Origin: Holdemanella porci
Lineage (GTDB): Bacteria; Bacillota_I; Bacilli_A; Erysipelotrichales; Erysipelotrichaceae
NCBI RefSeq assembly: GCF_019052655.1
Contig: NZ_JAHQVB010000003.1
Coordinates: 1 to 64,000, forward strand
Reading direction: 5' to 3'
Length of the DNA stretch: 64,000 nt
Shown piece by piece: positions 26,389-34,171 of the stretch (the first letter of the stretch is position 1; each line of letters starts with the position of its first letter). The notes below the pieces were generated by a model. It did not search any database. It was not told the origin of the DNA and saw only the letters and a program-made list of their open reading frames with translations. The translations under genes were made by a program, and so were the position numbers.

Positions 26389-27273
26389 ATGACTATAAAG
26401 TGTTTGGCTTTTGATTTAGATGGAACTTTACTTTTAGACGAATCGAAAAGAATGGATCCAAGAACGGTGGATTCGATTCAAAGGGCGATGGCACAAGGTA
26501 TGCACGTTGTGATTGCGTCGGGTCGAGATAAAAACGGATGTAAATTTGTATATGAACCATTGGGATTAGAAAATGGAAATCATTTTTTGGCATTGGTAAA
26601 CGGACAAGTTGTATATGATTTTGAAAATAAAGAATATGATTTGGATGATGTTTTGACGGCAGAAGATGGAATTAAGATTCAGAAAGTTTGTAAGCAATTT
26701 GGTGTAGAGGGAATTTTTCAATGTGGATATGATTTTTATAGTTACATATCTTCATTGAATCGTGTAAAGAAAAAAGTCAAAAATGCCATTTTAGGAGAGC
26801 CAGATGATTATGGCTTGAAGGATGGCAAAGAAAATCGTAATTTTATTGATTTGCCTTTTGAAGAAATTCGTTTGACGCAAGATATCAATAAAGTGATTAT
26901 GGTGCATTCTCCTAGATTCTTTGAAAAGAATTTTGAAGGAATTAAAGCGGCTTTAAGTGATTATGATGTATTGTTGATTGGTCCAGATTGGCTGGAAATT
27001 ATGCCAAAACATGTCAACAAGGCTAGTGCATTGTGGAAAATCTGTGATAGGCTTGGAATCAGCATGAATGAGGTCATGGCTTTTGGAGATGCACAAAACG
27101 ATTTGAAGATGCTTCAACAAGTAGGTATTGGTGTAGCTATGGGGAATGCGATGGATGAAGCTAAGTATGCAGCTACTGTAGTTACGGACACAAATATGAA
27201 TAATGGTATTGGAAAAGTCATTGATGCTTTGTTGGCGGGCAAAGAAATGGACTTACGCAAAGGCTTGTTATAG
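26389..27273 (+). CDS. Cof-type HAD phosphatase
   Basis: A 294-aa HAD-IIB hydrolase. The nucleophile motif AFDLDGTLLL (residues 6-15), ASGRD motif II and C-terminal GDAQNDLKML motif IV are intact, with NKASAL before it. Family members dephosphorylate sugar phosphates, FMN or PLP; substrate unknown. It starts 2 nt after purF, so it is in the same operon. Confidence 0.9.
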   Translation: MTIKCLAFDLDGTLLLDESKRMDPRTVDSIQRAMAQGMHVVIASGRDKNGCKFVYEPLGLENGNHFLALVNGQVVYDFENKEYDLDDVLTAEDGIKIQKVCKQFGVEGIFQCGYDFYSYISSLNRVKKKVKNAILGEPDDYGLKDGKENRNFIDLPFEEIRLTQDINKVIMVHSPRFFEKNFEGIKAALSDYDVLLIGPDWLEIMPKHVNKASALWKICDRLGISMNEVMAFGDAQNDLKMLQQVGIGVAMGNAMDEAKYAATVVTDTNMNNGIGKVIDALLAGKEMDLRKGLL

Positions 27274-27301
27274 AATAGAATCAGATAAGGAGGAACCTTG
27301 T

Positions 27302-27610
27302 ATGAAAATTGTAAATACAGAAGAATTTAACGCATTAATGAACGAAGATGCAGTTTTAGTCGACTTTTTCGCAACTTGGTGTGGACCATGTAAAATGTTG
27401 ACACCTGTACTTGAATCAGTCGCAAATAAATTAGATGGAAAAGTAAAAATCGTAAAGGTGGATGTGGATGAAAGTCCAGATTTAGCTCAAAGATTTGGCA
27501 TTATGTCTGTTCCAACAATGATTCTATTTAAAAAAGGACAACAAGCTGCAGCATTCTCAGGATATATGCCTGAGGCAATGTTGATGCAAAATATTGAAAG
27601 TAAACTATAG
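27302..27610 (+). CDS. trxA: thioredoxin
   Basis: A 102-aa thioredoxin with the active site TWCGPCKM and the cis-proline loop SVPTMILF. The ATG at 27302 has AGGAGG upstream. Probably read through from purF-HAD and also ended by a UUCG-loop terminator. Confidence 0.95.
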   Translation: MKIVNTEEFNALMNEDAVLVDFFATWCGPCKMLTPVLESVANKLDGKVKIVKVDVDESPDLAQRFGIMSVPTMILFKKGQQAAAFSGYMPEAMLMQNIESKL

Positions 27611-27634
27611 GATGATTCGTCATCCTATTTTCTT
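27607..27634 (+). terminator. terminator of trxA
   Basis: ATAGGATGA pairs with TCATCCTAT around a TTCG tetraloop, followed by a T-rich tail. Confidence 0.88.
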
Positions 27635-27646
27635 TAGGGGGAAAAT

Positions 27647-28057
27647 ATGTATTATATCGCATATGGAAGTAATTTAAACAAAGAAGAAATGAAGCAGCGA
27701 TGTAAAGATGCGAAGTTTGTGTCTTTGGCAAGACTTGAAAACTATACACTTACATATCGTGGAAATCCTGGACGAGCTTATCTTACAGTAGATAAGAAAA
27801 AAGGGGATTTTGTGCGAGTAGCTATATGGGATGTGAGTGAAAATGATAAGAAGAGTTTAGATGAATATGAAGACTATCCATACTTATATGATTGTTTTGA
27901 AGAAAAGGTATTATTAGAAAACAATGAAACAATCACTGGTTTTATCTACCAAATGTATGATCGTTTTCCAATATGTAAACCGAGCGATTCGTATATGGAA
28001 CGTTGTAAACAAGGCTATAAGGATATGGGTTGGGATTCTTCAATTTTAGATTTTTAA
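27647..28057 (+). CDS. gamma-glutamylcyclotransferase-like protein
   Basis: A 136-aa GGCT/AIG2-fold protein. It opens with YYIAYGSNLN, the substrate loop of the family, and has a glutamate in DEYEDYP at the expected catalytic position. The reaction may be release of 5-oxoproline from gamma-glutamyl peptides, but many bacterial members are uncharacterised. A GGGGG SD precedes the ATG. Confidence 0.85.
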   Translation: MYYIAYGSNLNKEEMKQRCKDAKFVSLARLENYTLTYRGNPGRAYLTVDKKKGDFVRVAIWDVSENDKKSLDEYEDYPYLYDCFEEKVLLENNETITGFIYQMYDRFPICKPSDSYMERCKQGYKDMGWDSSILDF

Positions 28058-28111
28058 TGAATTTTAAAGTTTGGTGTGTCATAATAGAAAGAAAATAAGG
28101 GGACTTTAAAA

Positions 28112-28696
28112 ATGAAAAATTGGAGATACTTAATTTTAAGTTTAGTTTTATCCTTGTTCATTCATTACTACGTCACAGCTGTTTTAATGGAAATTTTTGG
28201 CATGGGATGGTATCCAATTCAATTTGTCGTATGGTGTATTGAACTGGTCGTTATATATGATGCGTTGATGTTTTTTACGAAAAACTGGAATGTAAAACAT
28301 CGAGCCATGTTTTTCTTTGTATATTATATATTTTTGATTATTGCCCTATTGATGCGCTATGATCAAGGTATCAGCATTATTCAATTGAATCCATTTGCCT
28401 GTCTTAGAGAAATCTATTATGGTTCTTGGACAGAGTGGATCGTATTCGCATTTAATATTGGATACTTTATGTTTATGCCATGGGTGAATGGACTGCTTAT
28501 TTCATCAAATAAAGAAAACTTTATTGTTTCTGTATTCATTGGTTTTCTGTGTGAATTTATGCAGTTGATCTTTCATAGAGGCGTATTTGATTTAGGGGAT
28601 ATTTCTCTATATGTAGTTGGAATCTTGTTGGGAATTTATGTAAAAGAAAAGTACCATGTTCATTTAAAAGAAAAGAGTGAAGTACATGACAATTAA
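28112..28696 (+). CDS. VanZ-like membrane protein
   Basis: A 194-aa protein with about five membrane segments. The order NPFACL ... FLCEFMQLIFHRGVFDLGDISLYVVGILLG is the VanZ-like signature. VanZ homologues affect glycopeptide or lipoglycopeptide sensitivity in some species; here the role is unknown. Its 3' end overlaps the next gene by 11 nt. Confidence 0.82.
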   Translation: MKNWRYLILSLVLSLFIHYYVTAVLMEIFGMGWYPIQFVVWCIELVVIYDALMFFTKNWNVKHRAMFFFVYYIFLIIALLMRYDQGISIIQLNPFACLREIYYGSWTEWIVFAFNIGYFMFMPWVNGLLISSNKENFIVSVFIGFLCEFMQLIFHRGVFDLGDISLYVVGILLGIYVKEKYHVHLKEKSEVHDN

Positions 28697-29585
28697 AAAG
28701 GTTGCGATATTCGGTGCGGGAGCTGTTGGCTCCTATTGTATTTATGGTTTATCAAAGTGCGATATACAATTAAGTGTCATCGCAAAAGATGAACGAAATG
28801 AAAGAATAAAAAAGAATGGTTGTTTAATCAATGATGTCATTTATCATCCCGAAGTATTAACGCCTGAAGAAGCACATGGAGTAGATCTTCTTATTGTATG
28901 TTTAAAATACAATGCGTTGCCAGATGCTTTAGAAGATATTCAACAAATTGTAGATGAACATACATTAGTGATGTCTTTAATGAATGGTGTGGATAGTGAA
29001 CAAATTATTGGAAATCAGATTGGTATGCAGCATATGGTGTATTCATTGATTAAAGTTGCAAGTCACAAAGAAGGTAATGGATATGTATTTGATCCAGAAA
29101 CAACGATTGGAATTGTACTAGAAGAAAATAAGGAAATCGATGAATTGTTTAGTCAAAGTGATCTACATTATCGAACAACTTCCTATATTCAGGAAGAAAT
29201 ATGGAGTAAGTTTCGTTTAAATGTAACGAAAAACTTACCTCAAGCTATTCTTGGAGCAGGTGTTGGATGTTATTCGGATAGTGATCATGTGAAAGCTATA
29301 CAGTCTGGATTAAAGGATGAATTAGAGACTATCGCAAAAGCTAAAGGTATTGATATATCAAAGGCTGATTCAAGTGCAACACGTGGTAGTGCAGTGCCTA
29401 AAACGGCCAGATATTCTACACTGCAGGATTTGGATGCCAAAAGGCATACGGAAATTGATATGTTTTCGGGGGCAATAATGAAGATGGGGAAAGAACTAAA
29501 TATTCCAACGCCTTATAATGAATTTGTATATCATATCATCAAGGCTATGGAAGAAAAGAATGATGGTTTATTTGACTATAAATAA
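28686..29585 (+). CDS. panE: ketopantoate reductase family protein
   Basis: A 299-aa NADPH-dependent reductase of the ApbA/PanE family. The Rossmann loop is AIFGAGAVGSY, MNGVDSEQ and the catalytic lysine region LIKVASHKEG follow, and the C-terminal RYSTLQDLDAKRHTEIDMFSGAI is typical. In pantothenate synthesis the enzyme makes D-pantoate, but paralogues of other function are common, so the symbol is tentative. I chose ATG 28686 over the codon at 28677 as it begins with the Rossmann strand. Confidence 0.78.
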   Translation: MTIKKVAIFGAGAVGSYCIYGLSKCDIQLSVIAKDERNERIKKNGCLINDVIYHPEVLTPEEAHGVDLLIVCLKYNALPDALEDIQQIVDEHTLVMSLMNGVDSEQIIGNQIGMQHMVYSLIKVASHKEGNGYVFDPETTIGIVLEENKEIDELFSQSDLHYRTTSYIQEEIWSKFRLNVTKNLPQAILGAGVGCYSDSDHVKAIQSGLKDELETIAKAKGIDISKADSSATRGSAVPKTARYSTLQDLDAKRHTEIDMFSGAIMKMGKELNIPTPYNEFVYHIIKAMEEKNDGLFDYK

Positions 29586-29614
29586 AGAGAAGTGATTTGA
29601 CTCACTTCTTTTCA
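29586..29614. terminator. bidirectional terminator
   Basis: AGAAGTGA/TCACTTCT stem with a T run on plus; the 3' arm covers the stop codon of the converging minus-strand gene. Confidence 0.8.
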
Positions 29615-30519
29615 TTTAGTATATAGAATGTATTTTTTCCTTTTCCATGTTGACTGATTTGACCTTCTTCTTTCATTCTGTTTAAAATGCGTCCACAAGT
29701 TGTTTGAGAAAGGTTAAATGTATCTTGAACATCTTTACGAGTGAATTGGGTGTGTGTTTTCGCAAACTCTACTATTTTGTTTTCGGGACAATCATATACA
29801 ACTATATCTTCCTGAATTTTATTGTTTTTCTTTTGATAATTTAGATTTGGAAGAATAATTTTAAAGGCGTTTTCTGTTGTCACAAATTGAGGCTTGAATT
29901 TAGATTCTGAATACGAATCAATAATCTTTTGAATGCCAGTACCATAAGCTTCAATGAGTTCTAATCGGTAAAAGATATTTGCGAGTTTTGGGTTTCGACA
30001 AACAGAAATACCAAGTCGAATGTCTTCTAAAGTGATTCCTTTTAATAAGCCTCCGATGGAAGTGAATTCAATACGATCTGTATACATACGAATGAAAGAA
30101 CTTGCGCTATATGAATATTCACGATGAACAATTAGATTCAATAAAGCTTCTCTAATGGCTACTTCTGGATAATCTCTTTTATCGATTCTTTTCAATCCTG
30201 AAAAGTTGGAATGTTTTTGATTTCTAAAATCGATATAAGAATATACTTCGTGCATTTGTTTGAATAATGAACCGGTAAATTCATTTCGATCTTGAAAAAC
30301 ATTCTGTGTTTCTCCATTAAAAACTGCAACTTTAATTGTGTGCTTACATTGATCCGATAAAAGTAGTCCTAAATTCGTGTATATACCATCTTGATTTTGA
30401 ATGCCTAAGTTCTTTTCTTTAAATGGGATGTTTGATTCATCGAATTCAGTTTTAGCAGAAAGAAAAGTTAAGTCTTGTTCTAAAGAACGCATTTGTTCAA
30501 AATCTTCTTGAAATATCAT
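29602..30519 (-). CDS. AlbA_2/RecG-like ATP-binding regulator, N-terminally truncated
   Basis: A 305-aa protein resembling the C-terminal two thirds of AlbA_2 (Schlafen-like) putative transcriptional regulators. It keeps the linker FEQMRSLEQDLTF, NLGLLLSDQC, the GHKL-like segment AIREALLNLIVHREYS...EAYGTGIQKI, and a C-terminal winged HTH (TRKDVQDTFNLSQTTCGRIL). The usual N-terminal AlbA_2 domain (about 150 residues) is missing; yet the ATG at 30519 has its own AAAGGAGC SD. It may be a gene fragment that is still translated or a shortened functional form. It is divergent from a toxin-antitoxin pair. Confidence 0.75.
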   Translation of the reverse strand: MIFQEDFEQMRSLEQDLTFLSAKTEFDESNIPFKEKNLGIQNQDGIYTNLGLLLSDQCKHTIKVAVFNGETQNVFQDRNEFTGSLFKQMHEVYSYIDFRNQKHSNFSGLKRIDKRDYPEVAIREALLNLIVHREYSYSASSFIRMYTDRIEFTSIGGLLKGITLEDIRLGISVCRNPKLANIFYRLELIEAYGTGIQKIIDSYSESKFKPQFVTTENAFKIILPNLNYQKKNNKIQEDIVVYDCPENKIVEFAKTHTQFTRKDVQDTFNLSQTTCGRILNRMKEEGQISQHGKGKNTFYILNEKK

Positions 30520-30627
30520 AAAATAGCTCCTTTTTACCCATATACTAACCATTCTAATCAATAAAGAATTTGTTTTTCTTGTTGTGCATATCCCCCTTCC
30601 TGATGATAGTGAACAAGAAAAATTAGA

Positions 30628-30656
30628 TTGACAAAGAATATAGAAAAAATTATTAT
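30628..30656 (+). promoter_or_regulatory. promoter of the RelE-like TA pair
   Basis: TTGACA, a 17-nt spacer and TATTAT, followed 12 nt later by the palindromic operator. Confidence 0.65.
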
Positions 30657-30667
30657 AATGATAGGGA

Positions 30668-30681
30668 GTGGGAATTCCCAC
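30668..30681. promoter_or_regulatory. palindromic operator of the TA pair
   Basis: GTGGGAATTCCCAC is a perfect 14-bp palindrome around the expected transcription start, the usual position for autorepression by antitoxin or toxin-antitoxin complex. Confidence 0.7.
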
Positions 30682-30709
30682 ATTTAGATTTATATTGGAG
30701 GTGTTGATA

Positions 30710-30958
30710 ATGGAAACAATAAAGGATTATGTTGCACATTTGGATAACAAAAAAAGAATTACTCTTAGAGGAGCTACTTATCATTACTACAATGTGAAAG
30801 AATATGGAAATGGTTGTATAATTCTTGAACCTCGGGAATTATCAGTGCCAAAGAGCATTTCAGCTAGAACATTGGCAGATATGGATCGTGCGGTAAGTAA
30901 TTTTAAGTGTGGAGATGTTTCCACGGCTATTGATTTGTCGGATTTTTCAAAGGAATAA
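30710..30958 (+). CDS. antitoxin of a RelE-like toxin-antitoxin pair
   Basis: An 82-aa acidic protein beginning METIKDYVAHL and ending with TLADMDRAVSNFK...STAIDLSDF. This pattern is seen in small proteins encoded just before RelE-like toxins. No classical HTH, RHH or AbrB fold is obvious by eye. The ATG at 30710 has GGAGG upstream. It precedes the toxin gene by 3 nt. The antitoxin role is inferred from position, size and the palindromic operator. Confidence 0.65.
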   Translation: METIKDYVAHLDNKKRITLRGATYHYYNVKEYGNGCIILEPRELSVPKSISARTLADMDRAVSNFKCGDVSTAIDLSDFSKE

Positions 30959-30961
30959 TAA

Positions 30962-31330
30962 ATGAATTTTAATATACGAATGGGAATTCCTGAGATGCAG
31001 GAACTTTGGCAAGATTTGCAACAAAAATATCGTTCTGGTAAGATCAAAAAGAAGGAAGAGCAACTCTATAAAAAATGGGGGAAAGCTTTAAAGTTGTTGT
31101 CGGCGGATCCATTTTATCCGAGTCTTCAAACCCATGAAATAGAGCCTTTATCTAGACGTTACGGAATGAAAGTGTGGCAATCTTATTTGGAAAATAAAAC
31201 AAGTGGTGCAATGAGAATGTATTGGGTTTACGGACCGGATCAGAAAGATATCACGATTATTGGATTGGAGCCACATCCGGAAGATAAGAAAAATGGCGCA
31301 TACGATAGAATTTCACTGTCGGATTTGTAG
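30962..31330 (+). CDS. RelE/ParE-superfamily toxin
   Basis: A 122-aa basic protein. The N-terminal half is a Lys-rich helical pair (LQQKYRSGKIKKKEEQLYKKW); the C-terminal half has the RelE-like strand pattern LQTHEIEPL, RRYGMKVWQSYL, AMRMYWVYGP, DITIIGLEPHPED, ending with the conserved G.E.H-type strand. Family members are mostly ribosome-dependent RNases. It is coupled to the upstream antitoxin and followed by a terminator. Confidence 0.7.
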   Translation: MNFNIRMGIPEMQELWQDLQQKYRSGKIKKKEEQLYKKWGKALKLLSADPFYPSLQTHEIEPLSRRYGMKVWQSYLENKTSGAMRMYWVYGPDQKDITIIGLEPHPEDKKNGAYDRISLSDL

Positions 31331-31358
31331 AATAAATTTGAATAAGGTACTAAATATG

Positions 31359-31397
31359 AGTAGTTAGTCTGTGAAAATAGGTTAGCTGCTTTTTTTC
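31359..31397 (+). terminator. terminator of the TA pair
   Basis: AGTAGTTAGT pairs with GTTAGCTGCT through four G-U pairs, followed by T7. Confidence 0.6.
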
Positions 31398-31440
31398 TTA
31401 AAAATTCAGAATGATTCATTTCTAACCATTCTTGTCAATA

Positions 31441-31470
31441 AGAAAAGAAGTGATGTTACTCACTTCTTCT
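31441..31470 (-). terminator. terminator of the M32 carboxypeptidase gene
   Basis: On minus, AGAAGTGA/TCACTTCT stem followed by TTTTCTT, just after the stop codon. Confidence 0.8.
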
Positions 31471-32966
31471 TAGTCTAGATTGTATAATTTCTTATATTTT
31501 TTGATTAAATAATCTGTGTAGTAATCAGGATTAAATGGTTCTCCACTTACTTCTTCTACGATTTCAGCCATAGATTTACTTGCAGCATAATGGTGTACAT
31601 TTTCTTTTAACCAGTTTGTGATTTTTTCAAAGTGGTTTGTTAGTAGGGCTTCTTCTACGTCAAATTGTTTTTCCATTGTTGCATATAATTGTGCAGCATA
31701 CGCACTACCCAATGCGTATGTTGGGAAGTATCCTAAGTATCCTGTAGACCAGTGCATATCTTGTAAGACACCTTCTTTATAGTTTGTAGGACGAACACCT
31801 AAATATTCTTCGTATTTATCGGCCCATACTTCTGGTAGCTTATCATAATCTACATTTCCTTTCGCAATTTCTTTTTCGATTTCATAACGAACCATAATGT
31901 GTAATGGGTATGTTAATTCATCCGCTTCTGTACGAATCAAAGCACATTCAGTTTTATTGATCATGTTTACTAACTCGTCAACAGACACATCTTTAAATTC
32001 TGGGAATAAATTTACTAATTGATTATAGTTTGCTTGCCAGAATGCGTGACTTCTACCAACGTGGTTTTCTAAGAAACGAGATTGTGATTCGTGTGCAGCC
32101 GAACCAACAGCCTGTGTTAGCATGGTTCCTTCAAAAGCAGGATCCATTTGTAGTCCATAAAGAGCGTGTCCATATTCGTGTACAGTTGAAAGGATAGCGC
32201 TCAAAAATTGATCTGGATAATAGTGTGTTGTGATACGAGTGTCGTTGCTTGAGAAGAAATCTGTGAATGGGTGTTCTGTCGTTGAAAGGTATACTTTCCC
32301 AAAATCTACTTTCATGAAGTCACAAATAACATCCATAAATTTTTCTTGGCGATCCACTGCATAAGTTTCATGAAGTAAGTCATCATTGATTTGTGGCTTG
32401 TTTTGAATTTCATGAATTAGTGGAACTAATTTCTCTTTCACATTATTAAAGAATGCATCATATTTTTCTTGTGTCATTCCTTTTTCATAACGGTCTAACA
32501 ATACATCATACGCATTGTTTCCATTAAACTTAGGGTCATATTCTAAAAGGTGTAAAGTCTCTTTCATGATTGCTTGTAAATGAGGCTTGAAATGTTCATA
32601 GTTATCTGCTTCTTTAGCTTCATGCCAAGCAAGTTCACTATCGGCTTTGACTTTGACATAGTTCGCATATACATCACTCGGAATGTTTTCAGATTGAGCT
32701 AAGGCTTCAAGACGATAGTCGACTTCTTTCTTTTCCAAACTTCCTTCTGGCAATGTCTTTGCGTATTCCTTGATCTTTTTGATTGTTTCTGGATCATTTT
32801 CAATGATGAATGCTTGTTTAGATAGTCTAGACAACATTTCATTTGAATAAGGAATTCCTTTCTTTGGTGCAATTGTCATTTGTTCAAAATAAATGGTTGA
32901 GAATGCCAATGAGAAGGCATCTAATGTTCTTTCGTATTCTTGATAGAATGGTTCAAATTTTAACAT
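31470..32966 (-). CDS. M32 family metallocarboxypeptidase
   Basis: A 498-aa cytoplasmic zinc carboxypeptidase of the Taq/M32 family, removing C-terminal residues from peptides. The zinc motif HEYGHAL is in ILSTVHEYGHALYG, with downstream ESQSRFLENHVGRS supplying the third ligand. TRITTHYY and RPTNYKEGVLQDMHW are further M32 hallmarks. Length is normal. The ATG at 32966 has GGAGGAA upstream. Confidence 0.94.
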   Translation of the reverse strand: MLKFEPFYQEYERTLDAFSLAFSTIYFEQMTIAPKKGIPYSNEMLSRLSKQAFIIENDPETIKKIKEYAKTLPEGSLEKKEVDYRLEALAQSENIPSDVYANYVKVKADSELAWHEAKEADNYEHFKPHLQAIMKETLHLLEYDPKFNGNNAYDVLLDRYEKGMTQEKYDAFFNNVKEKLVPLIHEIQNKPQINDDLLHETYAVDRQEKFMDVICDFMKVDFGKVYLSTTEHPFTDFFSSNDTRITTHYYPDQFLSAILSTVHEYGHALYGLQMDPAFEGTMLTQAVGSAAHESQSRFLENHVGRSHAFWQANYNQLVNLFPEFKDVSVDELVNMINKTECALIRTEADELTYPLHIMVRYEIEKEIAKGNVDYDKLPEVWADKYEEYLGVRPTNYKEGVLQDMHWSTGYLGYFPTYALGSAYAAQLYATMEKQFDVEEALLTNHFEKITNWLKENVHHYAASKSMAEIVEEVSGEPFNPDYYTDYLIKKYKKLYNLD

Positions 32967-33073
32967 GGTTAAATTCCTCCTGCTTGTATTGTAACACAAA
33001 GAAAAGAATAGTCATTATATAATGAAAGCGAATTTTCAAAATGGTGATATAATACAGAAAAGGAGTATAGAGT

Positions 33074-33574
33074 ATGGATGCAATTTTTAATCGTACGAGT
33101 ATAAGAAAATATAAACAGGAATCTTTAAAAAAAGAAGAGATTGATTTGATTTTAAAGGCAGCATTTAGTGCACCTAGCGCTAGAAATAGTCAGCCTTGGC
33201 AATTTATTGTTGTTCAAAACAAAGATACATTAAAGGATTTAAGTCAAATGACACCCTATGCATCTTTTCTAAAAGATGCAGCCATGGGAATGGTTGTTTG
33301 TGCGGATAAAAATAAGAATGATAGTTTGGATTATTGTCAACAAGACTTGGCAGCGGCTACAGAGAATATGTTGGTTGAAGCGAAAAGTTTGGGTATTGGT
33401 TCATGCTGGTTGGGTGTGTATCCGAATGAAGAGCGTTATTTGGCTTTAAACCAGTATTTTAAATTGCCAAAAGGAATTGTTCCAATGTGGATGATTTCAT
33501 TTGGATATATAGATCAAGAAGAGGTTGTAAAAGATAAGTTTGATTCTTCGAAGGTGCATTATGAAAAGTATTAA
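33074..33574 (+). CDS. nitroreductase family protein
   Basis: A 166-aa FMN-dependent NAD(P)H oxidoreductase. The N-terminal RTSIRKYKQE and APSARNSQPWQF bind FMN phosphate, and EAKSLGIGSCWLG is the conserved central helix. Substrate unknown. Its 3' end overlaps the GNAT gene by 14 nt. Confidence 0.9.
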   Translation: MDAIFNRTSIRKYKQESLKKEEIDLILKAAFSAPSARNSQPWQFIVVQNKDTLKDLSQMTPYASFLKDAAMGMVVCADKNKNDSLDYCQQDLAAATENMLVEAKSLGIGSCWLGVYPNEERYLALNQYFKLPKGIVPMWMISFGYIDQEEVVKDKFDSSKVHYEKY

Positions 33575-34073
33575 TATTGTAGAGTGTAAGAATGAAAATG
33601 ATTTAAAAGAAGTAGCTATTCTTGCCGAAAAGATTTGGCATGAATTCTTTCCTGGAATCATTTCAGAAGCACAAATTGATTATATGGTAGATAAGTTTCA
33701 GAGCTTTGATGCCATGCAAGACCAAGTAAAACATCAGCAGTATCATTATCATAAGGTATATGAAGGTGATGAGCTAGCTGGATATATTGGGTTGCAGAAT
33801 CAGCCAGATCGTTTATTCTTGTCTAAACTGTATTTAAAGGATTCAGCTAGAGGAAAGCACTATGCGACTGAAATGTTTGAATATGTAAAGAAGCAGGCAG
33901 AAAAGTATTGTTACCCATCTATTTATTTGACTTGTAATAAATATAATAAACATAGTCTAGCTGTATATGAGAAGTTTGGTTTTCAATGGATAGATTCTGT
34001 ACAGACAGATATAGGAAATGATTTCATCATGGATGATTACATCTTGGAATATCGATTAGGGACATTTTTATAA
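33561..34073 (+). CDS. GNAT family N-acetyltransferase
   Basis: A 170-aa acetyl-CoA-dependent acetyltransferase. LSKLYLKDSARGKHYATEMFEYV contains the RGKHYA acetyl-CoA loop, followed by YLTCNKYNKHSLAVYEKFGF, the family's C-terminal strand-helix. Acceptor unknown. The ATG at 33561 lies inside the nitroreductase end; AAGGTG upstream serves as SD. Confidence 0.9.
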   Translation: MKSINIVECKNENDLKEVAILAEKIWHEFFPGIISEAQIDYMVDKFQSFDAMQDQVKHQQYHYHKVYEGDELAGYIGLQNQPDRLFLSKLYLKDSARGKHYATEMFEYVKKQAEKYCYPSIYLTCNKYNKHSLAVYEKFGFQWIDSVQTDIGNDFIMDDYILEYRLGTFL

Positions 34074-34119
34074 GTGTTCTTTTTTCTTATGTCTTTAATA
34101 ATGGAGACAAGGTTGAACT

Positions 34120-34134
34120 GTGAAAACGTTAACA
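34120..34134 (+). promoter_or_regulatory. cre site upstream of the PRD regulator operon
   Basis: GTGAAAACGTTAACA matches the cre consensus at 14 of 15 positions. It lies just before TATAAT (34142-34147), so it would block or overlap the promoter of the whole PTS-transketolase operon. Confidence 0.72.
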
Positions 34135-34171
34135 CAATAATTATAATGATGATGTCGAGGAGCTGAGAATA

